From positions 1-10,268 of the forward strand of contig JAGRHX010000475.1 in the NCBI GenBank assembly GCA_020444775.1: a stretch of DNA of 10,268 nucleotides. Direction: 5' to 3'. The stretch's first letter is position 1. Each line of letters begins with the position of its first letter. Source of the stretch: Gammaproteobacteria bacterium (GTDB lineage Bacteria > Pseudomonadota > Gammaproteobacteria > HK1). A program made the position numbers and the translations under genes. The notes below the pieces were generated by a model. It did no database searches. It was not told where the DNA came from and saw only the letters and a list, made by a program, of their open reading frames with translations. Below, one piece after another: positions 1 through 6,114 of the stretch.

Positions 1-36
1 TACTGGGAGAAGTACCGCGCCGAGCATCTGAACTGA
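1..36 (+). CDS. 3' end of an upstream gene (partial), possibly the TRAP solute receptor
   Basis: Frame 1 reads YWEKYRAEHLN and then TGA at 34-36. Only eleven codons are visible, so the product cannot be identified from sequence. The gene lies upstream of a fused TRAP permease of the kind normally partnered with a TAXI-family periplasmic solute receptor, and an intrinsic terminator follows it. A receptor gene in this place would be usual, with the terminator lowering permease expression relative to receptor. That identity is inference from position only. The reading frame itself is supported by the stop placed shortly before the terminator and by the absence of any other gene there. Confidence 0.45.
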   Translation, partial: YWEKYRAEHLN

Positions 37-77
37 TGCGGCGCCCGGCGGGCACGGGGACGCAACGCAACACCTGC

Positions 78-87
78 GTCACGTGAC
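78..87. promoter_or_regulatory. 10-bp perfect palindrome, possible operator
   Basis: GTCACGTGAC is its own reverse complement. It sits between the upstream stop codon and the tandem repeat. A role as a protein-binding site is only a possibility, because palindromes this short also occur by chance. Confidence 0.2.
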
Positions 88-130
88 CCGAGCGGCCCAG
101 AGCGGCCCAGAGTGACCCAGAGTGGCCACG
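81..130. repeat. Imperfect 10-bp tandem repeat, about five units
   Basis: Five consecutive 10-bp blocks resemble each other: ACGTGACCCG, AGCGGCCCAG, AGCGGCCCAG, AGTGACCCAG and AGTGGCCACG. The second and third are identical and the others differ by a few bases. The array is non-coding, lies in the 3' untranslated region of the upstream gene and runs directly into the terminator hairpin. The 10-bp period matches roughly one turn of DNA. Function unknown. Confidence 0.7.
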
Positions 131-132
131 AG

Positions 133-169
133 AGTGCCCTCGACGGTTCCGCTGTCGAGGGCACTTTTT
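133..169 (+). terminator. Intrinsic (Rho-independent) terminator
   Basis: A perfect 12-bp stem pairs AGTGCCCTCGAC (133-144) with GTCGAGGGCACT (154-165) around a 9-nt loop, and a run of five T residues (165-169) follows. A131-T167 and G132-T166 could extend the stem. It lies about 100 bp after the upstream stop codon and about 150 bp before the permease start. It should end or attenuate transcription from the upstream gene. If that gene encodes the TRAP receptor, partial read-through would explain receptor excess over permease. Confidence 0.9.
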
Positions 170-246
170 GCATGGGGCCAGGAAATGCGCGCGGCGGGTC
201 GTCGGCGGTCACGTCGAGGTCCATGCTACGAATCGAGAGCCGCACC

Positions 247-275
247 GCGACGCCCGAGCCTGAAGCCGGCGTCGC
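247..275 (+). promoter_or_regulatory. Leader hairpin upstream of the permease
   Basis: GCGACGCC (247-254) and GGCGTCGC (268-275) form a perfect 8-bp stem with a 13-nt loop, in the stretch between the terminator and the permease start. No T-tract follows, so it is not an obvious terminator. It may be a leader mRNA structure or a binding site, or may reflect GC-rich chance pairing. Confidence 0.3.
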
Positions 276-317
276 CCTTACGCCACTGCAACACCGTCAG
301 TTCGAGGCATCACCGCC

Positions 318-2291
318 ATGAGTTCATCGCACGATCCGACCGCGGTCGGCAGCGAGCAACCCAAGGAGCTTCCCAAGGACGGCAGCGAGCCGTCCAAGTC
401 GCGCACCGAGGGCCTGGGATACTGGATCCTGCTGTTGTTCGGAACGGCCGGGATCCTGTTTCACATCAACCAGATATTCAATCTGCAGTTCTTCGTCGGT
501 CAGCTGCTGATCGATACCGCCTACTTCTACATCCTGGCCGGACTGTTCCTGTCACTGGTCTACATCGCCTATCCGGCGCACAAGGGCGCCGCGAACAAGG
601 TCCCCTGGTACGACTGGGTGCTGTTCGCGGTCACCCTGGGCGCGACCTTCTACCTGGCCTGGCATGGTGAACAGATCATCCAGGAAGGTTGGGATCTGCT
701 GGCCCCGGCCTTTCCGACCGTGCTCGCCGGCGTGGTCTGTGCCCTGTCGCTGGAGGCGGTGCGTCGGGTCGGCGGCTGGGTGTTGTTCTTCATCTGCGGC
801 TTCTTCTTCGCCTATCCGCTGTTCGCGGAGAGCATGCCCGGCTTCCTGTGGGGCCCGCAGAGCCCCTTCGAGGAGGTGGTGCGGCTACACGCGATGGGCA
901 CCGAGTCGATCATCGGCGTACCGATGCGCGTCGTGGCGAGCCTGCTGATCGGCTTCTTGATCTTCGGCTCAGCGCTGGTGGTCACCGGCGGCGGTGAGTT
1001 CTTCATGGCCTTCGCAACCGCGCTGATGGGCAAGAGCCGTGGCGGCCCGGCGAAGGTAGCGATCCTCTCCAGCGGCTTCTTCGGCTCGCTCAGCGGCAGC
1101 GTCATCTCCAACGTGGTGACCACCGGTCAGCTCACCATTCCGACCATGAAGCGCGTCGGTTACCCGCCGACCTATTCCGGCGCGGTGGAGGCCTGCGCAT
1201 CGACCGGCGGCGCGCTGATGCCACCGGTGATGGGTGCGGTGGCCTTCATCATGGCCGAGTTCCTGAACGTGCCCTACTCGACGGTGGTGATCGCCGCCAT
1301 CGTGCCTGCCCTGCTCTTCTATCTGGCCCTGTTGCTGCAGGCCGACAACTACGCGGCACGCCATGGGCTCGAGGGACAGCCCGAGCACGAGATCCCCAAG
1401 CTCGGTCCGACTCTAAGGCGCGGCTGGCACTTCCTGCTGAGCCTCATCGTGCTCGTCTATCTGCTGGTCTGGGTCGGTATCGAGTCGCACGCGCCGTACT
1501 ACGCGACCGCCCTGCTGCTGCTGACCAGCGCCTTCCAGCGCGACGGCTTTCGCTTCAAGGGCCTGCTGGCGCTGATCGTCGACGCAACCCAGAACATCGC
1601 CAACATCGTCGGTATCCTGGTCGGTATCGGCATGATCGTCGGCTCGCTGTCCTATACCGGGGTCGGTGGCGCGTTCTCGCGCGAGCTGTTGCAGTACGCC
1701 GGTGACAACATGGTGCTGCTGCTGTTCTTCGGCGCCATCACCAGCTTCGTGCTGGGCATGGGCATGACCGTCAGTGCCTGCTACATCTTCCTTGCCATCG
1801 TCATGGGACCGGCCATGATCGACGGTGGCCTGGACCCGGTCGCCAGCCATCTGTTCATCCTCTACTGGGGCATGCTCAGCTACATCACCCCACCGGTTGC
1901 TTTGGCGGCCGTGGCAGCCTCCTCGATCGCCGGATCCTCGGCCCTCTACACGGGCTTCATGGCGATGCGCATGGGCATCATCAACTTCATCCTGCCATTC
2001 CTGTTCGTGCTCACACCGACGCTGATCCTGCATGGTCCGGTGCTGGACGTGGTGCACGACGTGTTCACCGCCTGCATCGCGGTCTGGCTGATGGCATCGG
2101 CCTTCGAGGGTTGGCTCTACTACGCCGGTCGCATCAACTGGTTCGCACGCGCCCCGCTGCTCATTGGCGCGGTCAGCTTCCTCTATCCGGGACTGGCCAG
2201 CGATCTGGTGGGTCTGGCGCTGCTGGTCGGTGTGTACGTGGGCTGCAAGCTGAGCCGCGGCTCGCGCGCGGTCAGCCCGAGCAACGCCTGA
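318..2291 (+). CDS. TRAP transporter fused permease (4TM/12TM type)
   Basis: This 657-aa inner-membrane protein is the fused small (DctQ-like) and large (DctM-like) permease of a tripartite ATP-independent periplasmic transporter. Such permeases use an ion gradient and a periplasmic, usually TAXI-type, receptor. A hydrophilic N-terminus of about 33 residues precedes many hydrophobic helices. The first four, with the EAVRR motif near residue 148, form the small-subunit part. The large-subunit part shows GSVISNVVTTGQLTIP (from residue 260), ASTGGALMPPVMG (about 295-307) and, in the second half, LGMGM (479-483), all typical of TRAP large subunits. The last roughly 70 residues are an extra hydrophobic extension, as seen in TAXI-partnered fusions. 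The ATG is preceded by GAGG (304-307) at good spacing. The length is normal for the fused family. The substrate cannot be read from the sequence; the neighbouring nucleoside hydrolase-ribokinase suggests nucleoside or ribose, weakly. Confidence 0.93.
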   Translation: MSSSHDPTAVGSEQPKELPKDGSEPSKSRTEGLGYWILLLFGTAGILFHINQIFNLQFFVGQLLIDTAYFYILAGLFLSLVYIAYPAHKGAANKVPWYDWVLFAVTLGATFYLAWHGEQIIQEGWDLLAPAFPTVLAGVVCALSLEAVRRVGGWVLFFICGFFFAYPLFAESMPGFLWGPQSPFEEVVRLHAMGTESIIGVPMRVVASLLIGFLIFGSALVVTGGGEFFMAFATALMGKSRGGPAKVAILSSGFFGSLSGSVISNVVTTGQLTIPTMKRVGYPPTYSGAVEACASTGGALMPPVMGAVAFIMAEFLNVPYSTVVIAAIVPALLFYLALLLQADNYAARHGLEGQPEHEIPKLGPTLRRGWHFLLSLIVLVYLLVWVGIESHAPYYATALLLLTSAFQRDGFRFKGLLALIVDATQNIANIVGILVGIGMIVGSLSYTGVGGAFSRELLQYAGDNMVLLLFFGAITSFVLGMGMTVSACYIFLAIVMGPAMIDGGLDPVASHLFILYWGMLSYITPPVALAAVAASSIAGSSALYTGFMAMRMGIINFILPFLFVLTPTLILHGPVLDVVHDVFTACIAVWLMASAFEGWLYYAGRINWFARAPLLIGAVSFLYPGLASDLVGLALLVGVYVGCKLSRGSRAVSPSNA

Positions 2292-2298
2292 CCGAAAC

Positions 2299-2338
2299 GC
2301 CGGCCGCGCTCAGCGAATGCACCGCTGACGCGGCCGGC
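2299..2338 (+). terminator. Strong intergenic hairpin after the permease gene
   Basis: Arms 2299-2315 and 2323-2338 pair over 16 bp with one bulged C (2309) and a 7-nt loop. The arm starts GCCGGCCGCG and its partner ends CGCGGCCGGC. It begins 8 bp after the permease stop codon. No T-run follows, so it is not a classical intrinsic terminator. It could stabilise the 3' end of the permease mRNA or cause partial termination before the hydrolase-kinase gene. Confidence 0.6.
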
Positions 2339-2365
2339 TGAACGGACGGACAGACACCGGATGGC

Positions 2366-2390
2366 CCGCCGTCGTGCGCAATCACGGCGG
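2366..2390 (+). other. Second, weaker intergenic hairpin
   Basis: CCGCCGT (2366-2372) pairs with ACGGCGG (2384-2390). It lies between the strong hairpin and the start of the hydrolase-kinase gene. I see no known riboswitch pattern here. It could be part of that gene's leader or a GC-rich coincidence. Confidence 0.25.
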
Positions 2391-2466
2391 CCGGCCGAAC
2401 GCTAACCGGTCGACACCACCGTCATCCACGCACGGTACTGGCACATCCGCCCGGAGATGCTCGAGC

Positions 2467-4449
2467 ATGGATGCAAGCCACCCCCGCCCCTTCGCAATCG
2501 ACACCGACCCGGGTATCGACGACGCGCTGGCCCTGATCCTCGCCTTCCGTGCGCCACGGGTGAGTGTCGAGCTGATCACCACGGTGGCTGGCAACCTGCC
2601 CCTGCGGCAGGTCACCTACAATGCCCGCCTGCTGACCGCGCTGGCGGCGCCGGCAACCACGCCGCCGATCGTCAGCGGCGCGGCCCGACCGCTGCGGGGT
2701 CGGTCGGTAACCGCCACCCACATCCATGGCGACGACGGTCTGGGCGGCCTGACCGCGCTTCGCGATCGGCGTGGCGCTCCGCTGTATGACACGGCGCTAC
2801 CGCCTGCCAGCCGCGGCGCGCCGGCCGCCTTGCTCGACTGCGCGCGCCGACATGCCGGTAATCTGACCGTGGTCGCGCTGGGGCCCTTGACCAACATCGC
2901 GCTCGCCCTGCAGGCGGATGCGCAAACCCTGCTCGGCATCGAGCGCCTGGTCGTCATGGGTGGCGCGATCGGCGTCGGCGGCAACATCAGCGCCGCCGCG
3001 GAGTTCAACTTTCGTGCCGATCCGCATGCCGCCGAGCTGGTGTTGGGCTCGGGACTACCGATCACCCTGGTGCCGTTGGACGTGACCCGTGAGGTGCGTC
3101 TGACGCGCGAGCTGTTGCGGCGTGAGACCGGACGGGGTCGCGCGCCTTTGTCAGACGCGATTCGCCGGATGAGCGCGGCACTGCTTCGCGAGCGTGGCGA
3201 GCTGATCCTGCATGACCCGCTGGCGTTGGCCGCCGCGATCTGGCCCGACCTGGTGGACACCAGCGAGCTGCCAGTTCACGTCGAGTGTGAGGGCCGCCAG
3301 ACGCTCGGCGCCTCGATCGCCGACCGCCGCGCGCACCCTGAGCTAGCCGCGTCCAGGCCACGCATCGATGTCGCGCTACGGGTCGACAGCGCCAGCGCCA
3401 TCGAGCTGTTCAGTCACCACGTGCTGCGAGCCGACCGCGGTAGCACGGCGCATCGGCAAGCCGCTCCCAGGTCTCGCGACACGACCCAACGCGCTGCCGG
3501 CCGCAGCGGCCGTCACCCGCCCGGCGTGCTGGTCGTCGGTGGCGCCAACGTCGATATCAGCATCCGCGCGGATCGTCTGCCGGTCAGCGGCGAGACCATC
3601 GAGGGCGGCCGATTGCACCGCGACTTCGGTGGCAAGGCGGCCAATCAAGCGATAGCCGCTCGACGCGCCGGCGCCCATGTGCGTCTGCTCGGCCGACTCG
3701 GCGCGGATGGCGAGGCACAGCAGTATCTGCGTCACCTGCAGCGAGAGGGCATAGACACCGAGCTGGTGCAGCTCGACCGCCGCGAGGCCACCGGCACCGC
3801 GCTGATCCTGGTCGACGCCGCGGGCCGCAATCTCATCGCCGTGGCACCGGGCGCCAACAGCCGCCTGAGCGGTCGGGCGCTGGCACCGCTGCGCGCGCGC
3901 TGGCCGACCGACATCGGCGCGGTGCTGGCCAGCATGGAGGCCAGCGACGCGGTGCTGCGCGCGGCCTTCGTCCTGGGCCGGCGACACGGCGTGCCGACCA
4001 TCCTCAACGCGGCCCCGGCCCGGCCACTGAGTCCGTCGCTGGCGCGTCTGGTCGATGTGTTGGTGGTCAACGAGGTCGAGGCGCAGATGCTCAGCGGGCA
4101 GCCGGTCGAGCCCGGTATGTCGACCCGCGCGATCGCCGGCGCGGTCCGGGCGCTGCCTCCCGAGGTCCTGATCGTGACCCTGGGTCAGGCGGGGACTGTG
4201 TGGCTGGACAGACGCGCCGATCGACGCGCCGAGTCCGGCCGGATCCGCGCAAAGCGGGTGCGCGCCGTCGACACGGTCGGCGCGGGAGACACCTTCGTCG
4301 GCTATCTGGCCTGTGCCCTGGCCGAGGGGCTGCCGCTCCGCGATGCCCTGGCGCTGGCCAGCGACGCCGCGACCCTCTCGGTCACCCAGCCGGGTGCGCA
4401 GTCGGCGATCCCGGGCCGGCGCGCGGTTCAGCGCTTCCGTGCCCGCTGA
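2467..4449 (+). CDS. Bifunctional nucleoside hydrolase-ribokinase fusion
   Basis: This 660-aa cytoplasmic protein has two complete enzyme domains. Residues 1 to about 318 are an inosine-uridine-type nucleoside hydrolase: the calcium-binding signature DTDPGIDDA (12-20), HGDDG (87-91), GPLTNIALAL (139-148), EFNFRADP (179-186) and the catalytic HD pair (249-250) are all present. After an Arg/Ser-rich linker (about 321-352), residues 353-660 form a PfkB kinase of ribokinase type: GGANVDIS (358-365), GGKAANQA (388-395), NEVE (535-538), DTVGAGDTF (602-610, with catalytic base D608) and the ribokinase-like end SVTQPGAQSAIPG. The hydrolase would release base and ribose, and the kinase would make ribose 5-phosphate. 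ATG 2467 is chosen because GGAG lies 10 nt upstream (2453-2456) and the hydrolase core begins at once. A GTG at 2374 would add 31 low-complexity residues. Nucleoside preference (purine or pyrimidine) is not determinable here, and the kinase could accept another sugar. Confidence 0.93.
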   Translation: MDASHPRPFAIDTDPGIDDALALILAFRAPRVSVELITTVAGNLPLRQVTYNARLLTALAAPATTPPIVSGAARPLRGRSVTATHIHGDDGLGGLTALRDRRGAPLYDTALPPASRGAPAALLDCARRHAGNLTVVALGPLTNIALALQADAQTLLGIERLVVMGGAIGVGGNISAAAEFNFRADPHAAELVLGSGLPITLVPLDVTREVRLTRELLRRETGRGRAPLSDAIRRMSAALLRERGELILHDPLALAAAIWPDLVDTSELPVHVECEGRQTLGASIADRRAHPELAASRPRIDVALRVDSASAIELFSHHVLRADRGSTAHRQAAPRSRDTTQRAAGRSGRHPPGVLVVGGANVDISIRADRLPVSGETIEGGRLHRDFGGKAANQAIAARRAGAHVRLLGRLGADGEAQQYLRHLQREGIDTELVQLDRREATGTALILVDAAGRNLIAVAPGANSRLSGRALAPLRARWPTDIGAVLASMEASDAVLRAAFVLGRRHGVPTILNAAPARPLSPSLARLVDVLVVNEVEAQMLSGQPVEPGMSTRAIAGAVRALPPEVLIVTLGQAGTVWLDRRADRRAESGRIRAKRVRAVDTVGAGDTFVGYLACALAEGLPLRDALALASDAATLSVTQPGAQSAIPGRRAVQRFRAR

Positions 4450-4453
4450 ACAA

Positions 4454-4469
4454 GCGCCGAGTCCGGCGC
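4454..4469. terminator. Short hairpin between convergent genes
   Basis: GCGCCG (4454-4459) and CGGCGC (4464-4469) form a perfect 6-bp stem with an AGTC loop in the 32-bp gap between two convergent stop codons. It lacks a T-tract on either side. It is a plausible weak bidirectional terminator. Confidence 0.4.
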
Positions 4470-4481
4470 ACCGGTCTGTTC

Positions 4482-4736
4482 TCAGCGCTGTGGCTTGAGC
4501 CCTTTTCTGGGCGGGCGGCACCAGATGCCGCTCAGATCGCGGGCCAGCCACGACACGGCGACGGCCCAGAGTCCGCCGATGCAGGCGACCCAGCCAAAAC
4601 CTCGGGCGCGCTCGATCTGGACCTCGGTCAGCTCCGCGCCGCCACCGAGCAACGCGTAGGCACCGATCGCCAGGAAACCCAGACCGGTCAAGGTACCGAG
4701 CAGACGCGTCCAGATCTGATTGCGGTGCAGTCGCAT
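4482..4736 (-). CDS. Small two-helix membrane protein, unknown function
   Basis: This 84-aa protein has two hydrophobic segments, about residues 12-33 and 46-66, separated by a short polar loop (ELTEVQIERAR). It has a basic N-terminus (MRLHRNQ) and a basic C-terminal tail (CRPPRKGLKPQR), so both ends probably face the cytoplasm. No catalytic motif is visible and I do not recognise the family. The start at 4736 is chosen because GGAGG (minus strand, plus positions 4746-4750) lies 9 nt upstream. A longer form from 4805 would add 23 residues rich in Arg and Trp and has weaker support. It lies 73 nt downstream of the aminotransferase on the same strand and is probably co-transcribed with it, but nothing shows a functional link. 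Confidence 0.7.
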   Translation of the reverse strand: MRLHRNQIWTRLLGTLTGLGFLAIGAYALLGGGAELTEVQIERARGFGWVACIGGLWAVAVSWLARDLSGIWCRPPRKGLKPQR

Positions 4737-4745
4737 TCGCGCATT

Positions 4746-4750
4746 CCTCC
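4746..4750 (-). promoter_or_regulatory. Ribosome binding site that decides the start of the small membrane protein
   Basis: Read on the minus strand this is GGAGG followed by nine bases and then the ATG at 4736. An ATG at 4744 is only one base from it and in another frame. The spacing favours the 84-residue form over the 107-residue form. Confidence 0.65.
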
Positions 4751-4809
4751 AGCGCCAGGCCATCCAGCGCGGCGCGTCATCGGCGTGGCCTCGGCGCGTG
4801 GCCACGCGA

Positions 4810-5913
4810 TCAATCGCCGGGCTGCGGCGTCACCAGCCGACACCAACCGTCCGGATCCGCGATCTCGCCACGCTGGATGCCGGTCAGCTGCTCGTACAGC
4901 CAACGCGTCAACTCGCCGGTCTGCTCGTTACCGAGCGTGTGGTCCGTTCCCTTGTAGCCGATCCGACCGACCGGCGCGATCACCGCCGCGGTGCCTGCCG
5001 CGAACGCTTCGCGCAGACGACCGCTGCGCGCGCCCTCGGTGATCTCGTCGATGCTCACCCGGCGCTCCTCGACCTGATGACCGGCAGCGCGCAGCAGGTC
5101 GATCACGCTGGCGCGGGTCACACCGGGTAGGATGGTGCCGCGCAGATCCGGCGTGACCACCCGATCCTCGAAGCGGAAGAAGATGTTCATCGCGCCCACC
5201 TCCTCCACGTAGCGGTGCTCCACGCCGTCCAGCCACAACACCTGCGCGTAGCCCGCGTCACGCCCCCGCTGCCCCGGGTACAGGCTCGCGGCATAGTTGC
5301 CGGCGGTCTTCGCATAGCCGACCCCGCCCGGGGCGGATCGGGTGTAGGACTCCTCGGCGAGCAGCGACACCGGACCTACGCCGGTATCGAAGTAGGCGCG
5401 TACCGGCGAGGTGAAGATCACGAACCTGTAGCGGTTCGCCGGACGCACCTCGAGATGGCCCTCGTCGGAGAACACGATCGGCCGCACGTACAGCGACTGC
5501 CCCGCAGACCGCGGCACCCAGCGATGGTCGACGGCCACCAGCCGCTCCACCGCGCGCAAGAACACGTCGGGATCGATTCGTGGGATGCACAATCGGTCAC
5601 AGGACTCGACCAGACGCCGGGCGTTCATGTCGGCCCTGAACAGACGGATCCGGCCGTCCACGCCGCGAAAGGCCTTGAGCCCCTCGAACACCGCCTGCCC
5701 GTAGTGCAGCGCCGAGTTCGCCGGGTGCACGGCAATCGGACCGAACGGCTCGATACCTGGCACACTCCAGACGCCATCGGCATAGGTCATCGTGAACATG
5801 TGATCGGCGTATACGTCGCCGAAGCCCAGGTTGTCGAAATCGACCTCCGCCAGGCGACTGCGCGCAACGCGTGTCACCTGCATGGCATTGAGCAAATCTG
5901 TATCTGTCTGCAT
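4810..5913 (-). CDS. ilvE: Branched-chain amino acid aminotransferase (class IV fold, PLP)
   Basis: This 367-aa cytoplasmic enzyme transfers amino groups between 2-oxoglutarate and leucine, isoleucine or valine, the last step of their synthesis and the first of their breakdown. The sequence matches the longer BCAT subtype (mitochondrial/IlvE-II-like). It shows YGQAVFEGLKAFR (71-83), SLYVRPIVF (140-148), GGVGYAKTAGNYAASLYPG (196-214) with the PLP-binding lysine at K202, EEVGAMNIFF (237-246), the phosphate-loop region GTILPGVTRASV (259-270) and EAFAAGTAAVIAPVGRI (302-318). The length is normal for this subtype. The start at 5913 fits the known N-terminus, although the Shine-Dalgarno is weak (GATGGG just upstream). 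The frame stays open far upstream, opposite another gene, which is a GC-rich artefact. It is divergent from the UxaA-family gene and precedes the small membrane protein. Confidence 0.93.
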   Translation of the reverse strand: MQTDTDLLNAMQVTRVARSRLAEVDFDNLGFGDVYADHMFTMTYADGVWSVPGIEPFGPIAVHPANSALHYGQAVFEGLKAFRGVDGRIRLFRADMNARRLVESCDRLCIPRIDPDVFLRAVERLVAVDHRWVPRSAGQSLYVRPIVFSDEGHLEVRPANRYRFVIFTSPVRAYFDTGVGPVSLLAEESYTRSAPGGVGYAKTAGNYAASLYPGQRGRDAGYAQVLWLDGVEHRYVEEVGAMNIFFRFEDRVVTPDLRGTILPGVTRASVIDLLRAAGHQVEERRVSIDEITEGARSGRLREAFAAGTAAVIAPVGRIGYKGTDHTLGNEQTGELTRWLYEQLTGIQRGEIADPDGWCRLVTPQPGD

Positions 5914-5974
5914 GAGCCCATCGTCGTCTGTACGGGTCGTCCAGCGAGAGCGCGTGTCGACCGGTCTTTGGGGA

Positions 5975-6000
5975 TCGGCGCCACCAGGCGCCAGCGCCGA
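5975..6000. other. Inverted repeat in the divergent promoter region
   Basis: TCGGCGC (5975-5981) and GCGCCGA (5994-6000) are perfect 7-bp inverted arms with a 12-nt spacer, about 60 bp upstream of the aminotransferase start. It may be a leader structure or operator; chance is possible at this GC content. Confidence 0.25.
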
Positions 6001-6011
6001 CCATGCGGCCG

Positions 6012-6040
6012 ATGATAAACGATTGCCGGAAGCATGTTCC
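6012..6040 (-). promoter_or_regulatory. Candidate sigma-70 promoter for the aminotransferase
   Basis: On the minus strand, TATCAT (plus positions 6012-6017) matches the -10 consensus in five of six bases. With a 17-bp spacer, GGAACA (6035-6040) matches the -35 in three of six. This is the most AT-rich spot of the divergent region. Transcription would start about 90 nt before the aminotransferase ATG. The -35 is poor, so this is tentative. Confidence 0.3.
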
Positions 6041-6073
6041 GCACCACGCCGCTCACGCTGGCAGCCGTACGCG

Positions 6074-6085
6074 GATGCATGCATC
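6074..6085. promoter_or_regulatory. 12-bp perfect palindrome, candidate operator of the UxaA-family gene
   Basis: GATGCATGCATC is a perfect palindrome ending 29 bp before the ATG at 6115, within the 201-bp divergent intergenic region. Position and symmetry suit a dimeric repressor such as those controlling sugar-acid genes. No regulator gene is visible in the window, so the assignment is inference. Confidence 0.35.
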
Positions 6086-6102
6086 ATTTCTCGAAACGTT
6101 CC

Positions 6103-6108
6103 GGAGAG
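6103..6108 (+). promoter_or_regulatory. Ribosome binding site that decides the start of the UxaA-family gene
   Basis: GGAGAG lies six bases before the ATG at 6115. The frame is open further upstream to an ATG at 6034, but that start has no comparable site and would add 27 residues outside the family's usual N-terminus. Confidence 0.7.
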
Positions 6109-6114
6109 ACATCC

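Noticed and set aside
1413..2057. 214-codon minus-strand frame inside the permease gene
   Set aside because: Its translation is dominated by His, Asp, Gln and Glu, the typical antisense shadow of a hydrophobic membrane protein.
2374..2466. Upstream GTG start for the hydrolase-kinase gene
   Set aside because: It would add 31 residues of low complexity across a hairpin. The ATG at 2467 has a better-placed GGAG and puts the DTDPGIDDA motif at the usual distance from the N-terminus.
3376..4551. 391-codon minus-strand frame opposite the ribokinase domain
   Set aside because: The plus strand carries all kinase motifs in frame. The antisense translation is low-complexity, rich in Arg, Ala, Gly and Gln, with no domain.
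4200..5042. 280-codon plus-strand frame spanning the convergent junction
   Set aside because: It overlaps the kinase end, the small membrane protein and the aminotransferase in the wrong frame or strand, and shows no family features.
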